The notes under the pieces: generated by a model
Databases searched by the model: none
What the model was told of the DNA's origin: nothing
Seen by the model: the letters and a program-made list of their open reading frames with translations, nothing else
In this document: positions 1-8,442 of the stretch, piece by piece
Numbering within the stretch: the first letter of the stretch is position 1
How the letters are laid out: every line of letters starts with the position of its first letter
Program-made: the position numbers and the translations under genes
Assembly (NCBI GenBank): GCA_004835665.1
Contig: RBKR01000026.1
Location: 930,001-994,000, forward strand
Length of the DNA stretch: 64,000 nt
Direction of reading: 5' to 3'
From: Phoma sp. XZ068
Lineage: Eukaryota; Ascomycota; Dothideomycetes; Pleosporales; Didymellaceae

Positions 1-580
1 TATGCACCATGGTACTGTGGGCGAGGACCTGTGTACTTCCAATCCATGGCTACTCCCACTTCAAGTGACGAAGGGGTAGCAGTCTGCTCCATGCTTCTGA
101 TAACAAGCATCTCCTGCTGCAGTGCCCTCTGTCTGTCAGCGCGTCCGTTCTCACCCAATTGAGTCAAGGTCGTAGTGAGGGCAATGTTGAGTTGACGAGA
201 CCGTTCGATGCACTGCTCATCGCTCAACTTCGTGACATCTTCGTTGAGCTTGATGATGTTGCTGTCGCGATGAAACCATGTGCCCTCAAATTCCCAGCCT
301 TTGCCACTCCACCATCCCCGAAGAGCGGTGACAAGGTCGCCTAGGATCGTAAAGCCGCCCCAGAAATTGAAGAAGAGAACGAATGTGAGGATTACGGCCG
401 CTACACTCATACCGAATCGCATGAAGTCATGGGCGAGATATAACACGTGGCTGAGGAAGACCGATATGCCGACTAAGACCAAGAAACACAGTGTGAGGAT
501 GAGCGACATATTCAGATTCGCAAAGAAGCTGTACCAGACGGTCAGCTTCTGCTTAGGGCCGAATATGGAGTCATACAGTA
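1..580 (-). CDS. C-terminal part of a multi-pass membrane protein (partial, runs off the left edge)
   Basis: The minus strand is open from about 580 to base 1 with no stop, so the 3' end lies outside the window. The reading starts with a short polar stretch (YDSIFGPKQK), then two clear hydrophobic segments at about 515-455 and 425-365. An acidic, charged, helix-forming tail containing LSDEQCIERSRQLN follows. The pattern is that of the last membrane helices plus cytosolic tail of an integral membrane protein; I do not recognise the family. The stretch upstream (581-880) has hydrophobic, protein-like pieces in all three frames, for example ILYLAALFTSLVFWF around 700-650 and VQYSLLSRAFLYFTI around 835-790. 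They cannot be joined with ordinary introns longer than 45 bp, so either several very short introns exist or the 5' half carries frameshifts. Confidence 0.5.
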
Positions 581-885
581 CTCACTTCGTAAGTAGCCAG
601 TTCATGCTGTGCAATCAGGTGGCCAGCGTATTTGGATCCAATAATATCGGGTTAGGTATCGGGTTTGATGAACCAAAATACCAGCGAGGTAAAGAGTGCT
701 GCGAGGTAAAGGATGCGGTGAAGGGAAGGGTACGGCAAACACAAAGTTGCGTTTTACGAATAATATCGAGAAGACTGCGGAGGCTTCGCAGAATGGTGAA
801 ATAAAGGAACGCACGAGAAAGAAGACTGTATTGTACGGTCTGGATGTGATGGGACTGCCCGTGCATCATCACCAAGCTCACCGGT
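581..885 (-). pseudogene. Upstream portion of the membrane-protein gene, reading frame broken
   Basis: Three hydrophobic fragments lie in three different minus-strand frames between 885 and 600. A GTGAGT donor sits near 586 and a CTAAC-like branch motif near 650, so one intron is plausible. No single set of normal-sized introns keeps all fragments. I therefore call it a probable broken 5' part of the gene occupying 1-580. A gene with two or three exons and unusually short introns remains possible. Confidence 0.3.
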
Positions 886-1758
886 AGATTAGGTCGGCGA
901 CCTGTAAACGTCGGACATAGCGCGCAGTCTGGAAGCGCGTTCTGGAATGACTCAGCTTTGTCTCAAAGCACAAGCATATTGAGGGCAAAGCACCGACGAG
1001 TAGGCTGACAGGGGACCCTTAGTGAACCAAGTTTAAGTTGGTCTACACGCAATGGCACAGAAGATCAGTCCATCGATTGGACCGATGCACGAAACCCATT
1101 TCATTCGGAGATGACCGTACTTGGCCATTACGGAGCATGTGTTTAGGAAATTGTGGCTGCGTGGACATAAAGTGAGACATGATGAAGAAGTACTCCGTTA
1201 CTTCATGGCACGGGAAGTATTCCTACAATTTATTTATTCCCAACAAAAGCTGATGAGACTACGAACAGAGTGCCTGACCCAGCCAGAGTCACGGCGATGG
1301 AGAGCTTCGCTAGTGTCATAATATTTGCTACGTACAACGTGCAGCGCATTTACTTTGGTTTCTTGCGGTACCAATCACGCGACGTAAATGTAAATGTCGC
1401 CTAACATCTGTATGATTGGAAGCTTTGCCTGCGCCTTCAACACACTGACGACGCGAGGATACCATCTTACCGTACTGAGGTCGCCCCACCAGCGGAGTCA
1501 GCTTGTGTGTCTCGATTGGAATAGAGTTCAACAAGGGCATTGGCAAGGATGGCAGTTGCTTACAAGGCATCTTCCCATGACAAGATCGCTTGTGACATAT
1601 GAAAATGACTCTCACTGATGCGGTCAGTCTAGTGGCGCTCGCTGCTATATACTAAAGTTTGAAATTCTGGTGTACACGATCGTTTCATGGCAAACTATCT
1701 ACGTAATCCGAGCCAACCCCACCAGCGACGGCAGCGAAAGCGAACGATCAAGTCATCC
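886..1758. other. Spacer without a supportable gene
   Basis: About 870 bp. Only short open frames without protein-like composition, no splice-linked continuation and no recognisable domain. I see no RNA gene in it. Confidence 0.4.
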
Positions 1759-2046
1759 TTACAGACTATCCTCATCCTCTGAGAAACCTGCCATACTTTC
1801 GCTCATAGAATCTTGTCGAACCTCGTCAAGAGGTCGCTGGCCCGCATACGGAAATGTCGGTGGTTGAACGGGTGTGAGGACGACCGCGCTTGTCTGCGCG
1901 CTTGCCTTCGCGCTTGGCTGCGCACGCCATGAAGAATATTGTATGGCCACAACCACGATGAGCCCAAGTATAAGAGTACATGTGAGCTGCCTCTTGTGAG
2001 AATGGAGATGCCTGCTCACTTTGGCGTATAGACGTTGTGCCCACAT
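1759..2046 (-). CDS. Small single-pass membrane protein, 95 aa
   Basis: An uninterrupted 95-residue frame begins at an ATG at 2046. A basic N-terminus (residues 1-25, rich in Arg/His/Lys) precedes one hydrophobic segment (about residues 23-40, LILGLIVVVAIQ). An Ala/Ser/Pro-rich stretch and an acidic C-terminus ending near SEDEDSL follow. This is the layout of a type II or signal-anchored small protein. No family is recognised. The positive-inside pattern and the acidic tail make the frame more credible than its neighbours, but a short frame of this size could still be chance. Confidence 0.4.
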   Translation of the reverse strand: MWAQRLYAKVSRHLHSHKRQLTCTLILGLIVVVAIQYSSWRAQPSAKASAQTSAVVLTPVQPPTFPYAGQRPLDEVRQDSMSESMAGFSEDEDSL

Positions 2047-2800
2047 ATCACTCGTTGGCTGCTCAGAAAATACAGTTTCGTGCGCCTTTGGACTTGAAGG
2101 AAGTTCCTATAGTTTTCCTCTAGATTCCGCGATCTGGGTCTCGTCAGCTTCATCCTACAAAATGAGGGCCTAGCTAACCTAACAAGTAAAGGCTAGAAGG
2201 TCTAAGGTCCTTGGCAGCACTCGTGGCGGTGAAGTGTGCTAGCCCTGCTCTTTCTCACGCTTGGAAATGTGATGTAAATCTTCAAGGATACACAAGAAGA
2301 ACACAGGTACAAGTATTCGGGATTAGGTGCCGCGCAATGCCCTGCTGGTAGCCTGTGTATAGTCAGTTTGGTCGAGCTTATGTATGGCATGGAGACGCTC
2401 ACTATTGGAGGAGCGGGAAGCTGCCTGCACTGTGGAACCAGCAATGTGTAGAAGACGGAATAAAATTTGCTTGAAAGTTTCCACGAAGCAGCCTATGAGT
2501 TTACAGCAGGAAATAATAAACAAGGAGCCTGTCTTGAAGACAAGCGGGCAAAACAATCATGACACTAGCTGATTGTACACGAGGTGGATGATGCCAGAAA
2601 CCAACAAGTGCTCTGTACCTCGGCCGATCCTGCTTGATGTGGCGAGACCCTCGTCGCAATCTATGACAGCGGTGACGGTTTGTTCAGACAAATAGCACGC
2701 ACTGTTGTGAACAGTAAGCTTTTCTGAAAGACAGGTCTTGGACAGCGCGAGTGAAAGCCAGGGCGTGGGCAGCGCGAGTGAAAGCTTCAGCTGCCCCACT
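2047..2800. other. Spacer upstream of the 422-aa membrane-protein gene
   Basis: About 750 bp with no credible gene. A 16 bp word, cagcgcgagtgaaagc, occurs twice 27 bp apart (2743 and 2770), forming a small direct repeat just upstream of the promoter. Confidence 0.4.
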
Positions 2801-2803
2801 GTT

Positions 2804-2810
2804 TATAAAT
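2804..2810 (+). promoter_or_regulatory. TATA box of the 422-aa membrane-protein gene
   Basis: TATAAAT at 2804-2810 lies 151 bp before the ATG at 2961. A C/T-rich leader (about 2835-2940) follows, which is typical of fungal transcription start regions. Confidence 0.45.
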
Positions 2811-2960
2811 ATCCATGCATTTCTAGCTTCTTGACATAGCAAACACTTGATTCTTTATCCTCTACATCCACTCCGAGATCAGCTCCTATCAACTTCTCCT
2901 TGAATACGTTGACTCTATAGGTAAAACCTTACTCGACTTCCCATAAACATAGCCAACACC

Positions 2961-4229
2961 ATGGCCGGCGCCTATAATCTTGAGCCAAACATAATTTTAC
3001 CGTTTCCTGATTCAGCCTCGTCTTCGAAACCGTCTAAGACTTCACCTGCACCTCAGGATAAAGGTTCGGGATCATGTACAGCTCCGTCCACATCCGATAA
3101 ACCTCAGAATCAAGGTCCACCCAAAGCTCCGTCCAAAACCGGTCAACCTGGATGGAAGGTACAGCTGCTTATCCTTCTGGTTATCACTGTCATCGGTACC
3201 ATGGTCGCTGTCGTTCGGAGCCCGATCTTCTTCGCCTACCTCCGTCCCATCATGCCTGATCTATCACACAGCCTCTGGCTTGACGGTAGCGCACTTCTCC
3301 CCACTTATGCAGCAGCCTGTCCAGACAATACGCTCGCTTCTTCTGCTGGCTGTCCAGGCCCAGACTTCCTCGACAACGATCATACCGGAACGAACAATGC
3401 CACTATGTGGGCCGGCCGTTTCGCGCTTGAAGTCTTGCGTGCGCAGTCCACCACTCCAAACCGTCTTCCTGGCTACGAATCAATTCAACCACGTCTGGCC
3501 GAGCTGCAGCAGCAGGGCAATCTGCTGATACGGCAGAGCCACAGCGGGCATGTTGCTTTTCAAAACCTCCAGACTCACACTCTTCGAGCCATGGATAGAG
3601 TTTTCTCCGATGCAGGACGCACGTACTTTGCCGACCCTGAGTCACCGTTCTACAAACTTTGTAGAATGTGGCTTTGCCAATCGCCCCTCGCCCACGAGCG
3701 CGCGTCCCGCGCGGTCATTCTCACGACGTTTACCCAACAACTCATCACTAGCATGGAGACATACCTGAAAGAGCACTGGTGGCACTCTCTTTTGGCGGAG
3801 ATTGTGACTTTCGAGCAAGCAATTGAGAACGTGAAGATTGCTACGCACAATCGATGGAGTGATACCCGATATTACGACAGGACGACATGTGCAGAAATGG
3901 TTGATGGAGAAACTGAATGCAATGCATACGAATTGAGCGACCGTGACAGTCGGAAATCCGCGATCAAGATCTTCAACGACGATATCAGCGTAATCACCGC
4001 CCATGCAGTGAGTCTACGTGCACTCTTGATTGCCTATCGTACGGACGTTCGCAAAGCAGTGCGGGATATGAAGCATGAGGTCGCAAAGATTGAGCAGGCG
4101 CTATCAAGCGGTACATACGACACCATGTTGGACCAAGGCCAGGAGTTTGAGAAGTTCATCTGGTGGTTTGGGGTGAAGGTGCGGGCGGGCATCAGCGTGG
4201 AGCCGGATCAGAAGTGGGAGAACCGCTAG
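2961..4229 (+). CDS. Type II membrane protein with Ser/Pro-rich head, 422 aa, family unknown
   Basis: A single uninterrupted frame starts at an ATG in good context (caccATGGCC). Residues 1-63 are low-complexity (Ser, Pro, Lys, Thr) and look disordered. Residues 66-86 form one strongly hydrophobic segment. The long remainder (about 335 residues) is soluble-looking, with paired cysteines near 115 and 130 (ACPDNT, GCPGPDF) and an NNAT glycosylation-type site. Helical regions lie from about residue 150 to the end. The layout is cytosolic tail, one membrane anchor and a lumenal or extracellular domain. The cysteines and the N-glycosylation motif fit a secretory-pathway location. I recognise no catalytic motif or family. 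A TATA box 151 bp upstream and the clean frame make it a confident gene. Confidence 0.8.
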   Translation: MAGAYNLEPNIILPFPDSASSSKPSKTSPAPQDKGSGSCTAPSTSDKPQNQGPPKAPSKTGQPGWKVQLLILLVITVIGTMVAVVRSPIFFAYLRPIMPDLSHSLWLDGSALLPTYAAACPDNTLASSAGCPGPDFLDNDHTGTNNATMWAGRFALEVLRAQSTTPNRLPGYESIQPRLAELQQQGNLLIRQSHSGHVAFQNLQTHTLRAMDRVFSDAGRTYFADPESPFYKLCRMWLCQSPLAHERASRAVILTTFTQQLITSMETYLKEHWWHSLLAEIVTFEQAIENVKIATHNRWSDTRYYDRTTCAEMVDGETECNAYELSDRDSRKSAIKIFNDDISVITAHAVSLRALLIAYRTDVRKAVRDMKHEVAKIEQALSSGTYDTMLDQGQEFEKFIWWFGVKVRAGISVEPDQKWENR

Positions 4230-4322
4230 ATATTGGTATATTGGGAGGACTTTTGTTGTAGTTACTACATAGCGATAGCCGACATCTAGACCCTGGCCAG
4301 ACATACTATTTCTGAATGTTAC

Positions 4323-5312
4323 CTACTTGGCCGCTTTAACCATATCCTCCAAGGTCGTTGGCAGCGCCCAGAAAATATTATCCGACCACGTCTTCATCGT
4401 TTTGTGTTCCCCAAGACTCAGATCTTTCTTGGTTTGCTCCGTGATCTTCTTCCAAACTTCGTTGTTTTTCCGTTCATTGAAAGCCTCGGCCGGAAACAAG
4501 AGACCTAGCCTCATCTTGTCGAAAGCAGGTTGAAGGGCTGGGCGCTGGAACAATGTCTTTGCGCGGACATATCCAAATATCCCTGCCTTCCCATCTTCTA
4601 GGAGAGCGGCGCCGGTGGGAGCATCTGTAACCTTGGAGGCTTCGCAAAGGCGGTCCCATGTTGACAGCAGCGCGCCAGCGAGGGCTTCGGATACCTGGGA
4701 GCTAACGCGTAGTAGATCGTATATGGTTTCGAACTCAACATGGGAGAGTTGCACACCTTCCTTTTTGTCCATGTCCACGTCGATGGTTTGCGAAGTTACG
4801 GTCGCGCTGGACGGGCGCCTGTCAGCGTCACGAGTGGTGCCTTCGAGTTCGCTGATTTTGACTCTTGCGGCTACTTCTCGCTCTTGTAAGGCGCTTTTCT
4901 CCTTCTCGTATTCATGGCATTTTTGTACCAGTTTTCTGAAGATATCGTCAAGGTGGGTTATTGTATCGTCTTGTCCGTTGGTGGCAACGAGGCTGAGATG
5001 ACGCTTGTCGGCAGCGTTGAGGCCTTTGTCGTATGCGTCCTGTGGTATACTCCTAGTCAGGTCGTCGAGCAGGCTTTGCTGGCGTTCTTCTTGTTCTACG
5101 AGCTGGCATGCCATCTTCTCCGCCTCCTCTTCGAGATTTTGAATCCTTGTGTTCGCTTCAAGTCTGTCTTTATAGAGCCCGCCTAACTCGTTCACGAGTT
5201 CCTCTGCCATCTTGAATACTTCTTTATTGATGGGGTTCGGCCCTGCCGTATGGGTTGCTAAGTATTCAGAAGTGCGTCGGAGGTTATCACTGGTGTTTGA
5301 TACCGTCGCCAT
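4323..5312 (-). CDS. Coiled-coil protein, 329 aa, function unknown
   Basis: I place the start at the ATG at 5312 (MATVSNTSDN). The frame stays open 37 codons further upstream to 5423, but that stretch is hydrophobic and cysteine-rich without a charged start and looks like leader sequence. Residues 33-86 and 118-158 are heptad-rich, highly charged helices (for example RIQNLEEEAEKM) and should form coiled coils. A polar linker with a DVDMDKKEG stretch follows, and the C-terminal 130 residues are a compact, mostly helical region. There is no signal peptide, membrane segment or catalytic motif. It is convergent with the 422-aa gene, with only about 93 bp between the stop codons. A cytosolic or nuclear scaffold-like role is inference. 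Confidence 0.75.
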   Translation of the reverse strand: MATVSNTSDNLRRTSEYLATHTAGPNPINKEVFKMAEELVNELGGLYKDRLEANTRIQNLEEEAEKMACQLVEQEERQQSLLDDLTRSIPQDAYDKGLNAADKRHLSLVATNGQDDTITHLDDIFRKLVQKCHEYEKEKSALQEREVAARVKISELEGTTRDADRRPSSATVTSQTIDVDMDKKEGVQLSHVEFETIYDLLRVSSQVSEALAGALLSTWDRLCEASKVTDAPTGAALLEDGKAGIFGYVRAKTLFQRPALQPAFDKMRLGLLFPAEAFNERKNNEVWKKITEQTKKDLSLGEHKTMKTWSDNIFWALPTTLEDMVKAAK

Positions 5313-5423
5313 CTTGATCTGAGTGATAAGTGTAGGGCAGCAAATAAGCAGGCACGAAAGGCAGTAAAGATGCCAAGACGAGAAGAAGGTAGCAAAGAGA
5401 TCAGGGTGAGGGGAAGGCAGCAA

Positions 5424-6020
5424 AGAGAGAGGGCAAGTAATCTAGACGGGTATATCGCGAAAATTTGTTGGCGACGCACAAGATGTCAAAACAGGTCGAC
5501 CGGCGTCAAGTTCATCGGGTGTAACAGCTCTACGAAGCTGACGATTGGTTAGTCGAGCAACGTCCAGGTATGCCTGGGCGTTGTAAAACACTGCCAATCC
5601 TTTGTGTACACATCTCGGCCACAAAAGGCTTCGAGGTGCGCGATCCAATCGATCTGCAGGCTCAAAATGAGGTGCGCGCAGCTCTGGCGCAAAGTGGGCG
5701 TTGCACGAGTTCGAATCAGCTCTGGAATCAGCGTCCTGCAGTGTACACACAATCAAGACACGTAGACTGCATGGAATTGGGCTAGAGGCACATGAGCCGT
5801 TAACGCTGCGTAGTATTACGTCTACACCCTTCACCTAACTACAATAGCACGCGGAGATATTGAAAGGGTAAAAAGCACTGCAGTATTAGAGAAAGAAAAC
5901 AATTTGGCAATGAAGAGACAAGAAATGGTAGGGAAAGCTCCCCTCAAATCAACTTGCGTACGGAAACAAACCACCACAAGCTTGCAAAGCACCAGTATAC
6001 ATCCGTATAGGCTTTGCAGG
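5424..6020. other. Intergenic spacer between two minus-strand genes
   Basis: About 600 bp. A 130-codon minus-strand frame (5442-5834) is present but has no protein-like features. No RNA gene or repeat is seen. Confidence 0.35.
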
Positions 6021-7505
6021 TCACTCACTGTTGAAACCCGGGAAGTTACTATGGTCGGCGAGCTTCTCCCATTCCTTGAAACCCTTGAATAGACACTTCA
6101 ACAGTTGCTGAACAAACTTTGTTGCGCCTGTATGATCACACACATCAAGTATGCCGTTGTTGCGAAGGTGGCGCAAAGCGGCTTCGCTTGGCCTCTGGTT
6201 GGAAAAAGTTCCATGGGATCCAACTCGCTCTTTGCCCCTGGATGCGCCGCAAAGAGTCTTGAGGTGGTCGTGTAGCAAGATAATGGAACCGAGACCAACA
6301 TGCTGCGTGAAGTAGGCGAGAAGCGAGCCTTGCTTATGCCACCGACGAACCTGGGCAGTGAACGTCTGGTATTCGTCGTTCTCTGCATCGACGGTCGAGT
6401 TCGGGTGGAGGAGTTGGAACATCTTCGGAAGGTCACGCTCCCATAGTTTTGGGGCGACTTTGGCCTTGCACTTGAGCTGCCAGTTAACTAATGATCCGTG
6501 GTAGAAGATAAAAAAGAACAAACAGGTGACATTGGATAAGATGCTGTGATGATCGGTAGAGGTTGTCAATTCGCGCATGTACACCAAACGGTGGAGGAGA
6601 GTGTTGCTCTGAGCGTCCTTGTCGACAACACTCTTGCTCCTCTTGACACTAGCGTCGAGACAGGGAGGATTGAAGAAGTTGTCGGGAGGCTGGCCGAGAT
6701 AGTGGAGGAGCGCATCCGGTATGACGAGATCCGCAACACTGATGTTCAAGAGGCGCGAGTACCACAGCTCAGCGTTTGACCTCTTTGACCCAGTGATTTT
6801 GATTTGCTTGTCTGTTGTCTTCCTTGGTGCGCGCGGTTGGGTTTCAGTGCGTTGGGCTGGCGAAACTGACGTGGAACAGATTTCGAAGATTGATGCGAGG
6901 TGGGCTCGAATGCGCTCTGGGATGTCGTTCCAAACAGGATCCTCCTGGCATTCCAAGAGGTGGCCTCTGATCAGCGAGATCGTGTCAATGTCCGCCGCGC
7001 CAACAGTAGTGGCTATGGAAGACGCTCGAGTGGTTGGTGTATTGAGCTCGACGGATGGATGTGGCACGTCAACAAGTTCCGGAGAAGCCATAGGGTCTTC
7101 AGTGAAGGATCGGTTTGGCTGAGTAGATGATGCTGCAGGGAAGAAGGGTTCGTGAAACTGTCCGTAGGTTGCATTACTAGTGGGCGGTGCGAGATCCCAA
7201 TTGGATAAGTCACTTGACCCGATAGCCAAGACTTCGTCGATAATGGTGGGATCAAACTGTAGCAAAGACGCGTCCATGTTTTGATTGTTGTCCTGCTGGA
7301 AAAGCATTTGGTCGGGACAGCCATTTTCAAGCTCGGCAGTGAGAGAGCGCTGAGCGAATGGGTCATCGTCGAAGATGCCGTCATCTGGATCGCCTATGGC
7401 GACCTGTGGTGATGGATCGATGCATGACTGGCGCTTTGGGTAGGGTGCAACAGTTGCATCGTCGCAAGTGTGCCAACGCTTTACGCCGCCTTGAGGAGTA
7501 GGCAT
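6021..7505 (-). CDS. Unknown protein with disordered acidic N-terminus, about 494 aa
   Basis: One open frame. I favour the ATG at 7505 (MPTPQGGVKRWHT) because the 38 upstream codons to 7619 lack composition typical of the rest; the upstream ATG would give 532 aa. Residues 1-170 are acidic, Pro/Ser/Asn-rich and disordered, with a basic VKRWH/PYPKRQ element that could be a nuclear localisation signal. About residues 180-215 form a helical stretch (DIDTISLIRGHLLECQ). A basic linker (RAPRKTTDKQIK) follows, then a compact C-terminal half with aromatic, hydrophobic helices such as CLFFFIFYHGSLVNW. Neither zinc-finger cysteines nor a bZIP pattern is present. It resembles a nuclear regulatory protein in layout, but no family is recognised. 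Confidence 0.7.
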   Translation of the reverse strand: MPTPQGGVKRWHTCDDATVAPYPKRQSCIDPSPQVAIGDPDDGIFDDDPFAQRSLTAELENGCPDQMLFQQDNNQNMDASLLQFDPTIIDEVLAIGSSDLSNWDLAPPTSNATYGQFHEPFFPAASSTQPNRSFTEDPMASPELVDVPHPSVELNTPTTRASSIATTVGAADIDTISLIRGHLLECQEDPVWNDIPERIRAHLASIFEICSTSVSPAQRTETQPRAPRKTTDKQIKITGSKRSNAELWYSRLLNISVADLVIPDALLHYLGQPPDNFFNPPCLDASVKRSKSVVDKDAQSNTLLHRLVYMRELTTSTDHHSILSNVTCLFFFIFYHGSLVNWQLKCKAKVAPKLWERDLPKMFQLLHPNSTVDAENDEYQTFTAQVRRWHKQGSLLAYFTQHVGLGSIILLHDHLKTLCGASRGKERVGSHGTFSNQRPSEAALRHLRNNGILDVCDHTGATKFVQQLLKCLFKGFKEWEKLADHSNFPGFNSE

Positions 7506-7619
7506 GATGCGATCACTGTCCGGTTGGACTGTAGAGAGCCTGGAGCAGACGGGCTGCACTTTGAATGCTGTAAGTTGATCGCAACGCGCACGTGCGCTCT
7601 CTGACAACTCTATCGCCAT

Positions 7620-8260
7620 AGGGAAGAAGTGGAGAATGCAGATTCATGGTATTGTTGGTTTCAGCCCCTGCAGCCGCCGCGGCAGGAGCAGCGGAGGGCG
7701 GGACCAGAATACTGTATGCTGAAATGGCCATGGAACTGAGCATCATCTGGCTATGGCACCGAGCATCTAGCGACGTTGTGTTGAGGTCCGCCGTGACAGG
7801 AGTCGAGGCACCACATCCGGAACGCCACGTTCCATGTTGGCAATCTCAGCGGGCGAGAAAAGGGGGCGTGCGATGTTGAGCTGGGTGTAAAGCTGGTTGG
7901 TGCGGTGATGAATGGTACTGCAGTGAGCAAGTATCCGTGGCAATTATCGCCGTACCAGAGACACGTCGTGTCACGGTGAAGGAAGTCCAGGCTGCGGGTG
8001 CTAACAGCCAATAGCGTAGTGGGATGGGGCCGCGGGGAGTGGGGCGCCACACGGGCCATCTTGGCACATTCGTGGGGCTACTGACGGCAACATCATGTCG
8101 CAGGCGACGAGGCGAGCAGGCAATGTACCCGCCGACACATACCAGCACGGCCAGAACGCCACGGCAGAGCGTTTGCGGTGCGAGCTTGGCTTTGGCGAGC
8201 TGGCGGGAGATGATGGGGGAGACATTGTGCGCAACGCGGGAGAGTGTCTTGCCATGGGCC
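7620..8260. other. Spacer with an unproven minus-strand frame
   Basis: A minus-strand frame (8340-7846, 164 codons) has one hydrophobic stretch (VLAVLVCVGGYIAC). However, it runs straight through a 25 bp tandem repeat whose unit length is not a multiple of three, and composition elsewhere is not protein-like. I do not call a gene here. Confidence 0.35.
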
Positions 8261-8335
8261 GATGTGTGTGGTAGGTGCGAACAGCGATGTGTGTGGTAGG
8301 TGCGAACAGCGATGTGTGTGGTAGGTGCGAGCACT
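8261..8335. repeat. 25 bp tandem repeat, three copies
   Basis: Three head-to-tail units begin at 8261, 8286 and 8311. Each has the core gatgtgtgtggtaggtgcga followed by five bases; the first two are identical and the third differs in the last bases. Immediately downstream (8351-8395) gagctgtgatat is duplicated imperfectly. The array lies 108 bp upstream of the ATG of the 809-aa gene, so it is in its promoter region. Confidence 0.9.
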
Positions 8336-8442
8336 GACATGGGGGCTAGATATGAGCTGTGATATGAGCGCTGGCTGCGAGCTGTGATATAGGCGACACT
8401 ATCAACAGCACCATCAGCAGCATCTAGTCATCCAGCATTGCC

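Noticed and set aside
3642..4004. 120-codon minus-strand frame
   Set aside because: Lies entirely antisense to the 422-aa membrane-protein gene and has no supporting features.
5442..5834. 130-codon minus-strand frame
   Set aside because: No protein-like features and no promoter or splice signals.
7846..8340. 164-codon minus-strand frame with one hydrophobic stretch
   Set aside because: The first part is made of the 25 bp tandem repeat read in changing phase, so its start is artefactual.
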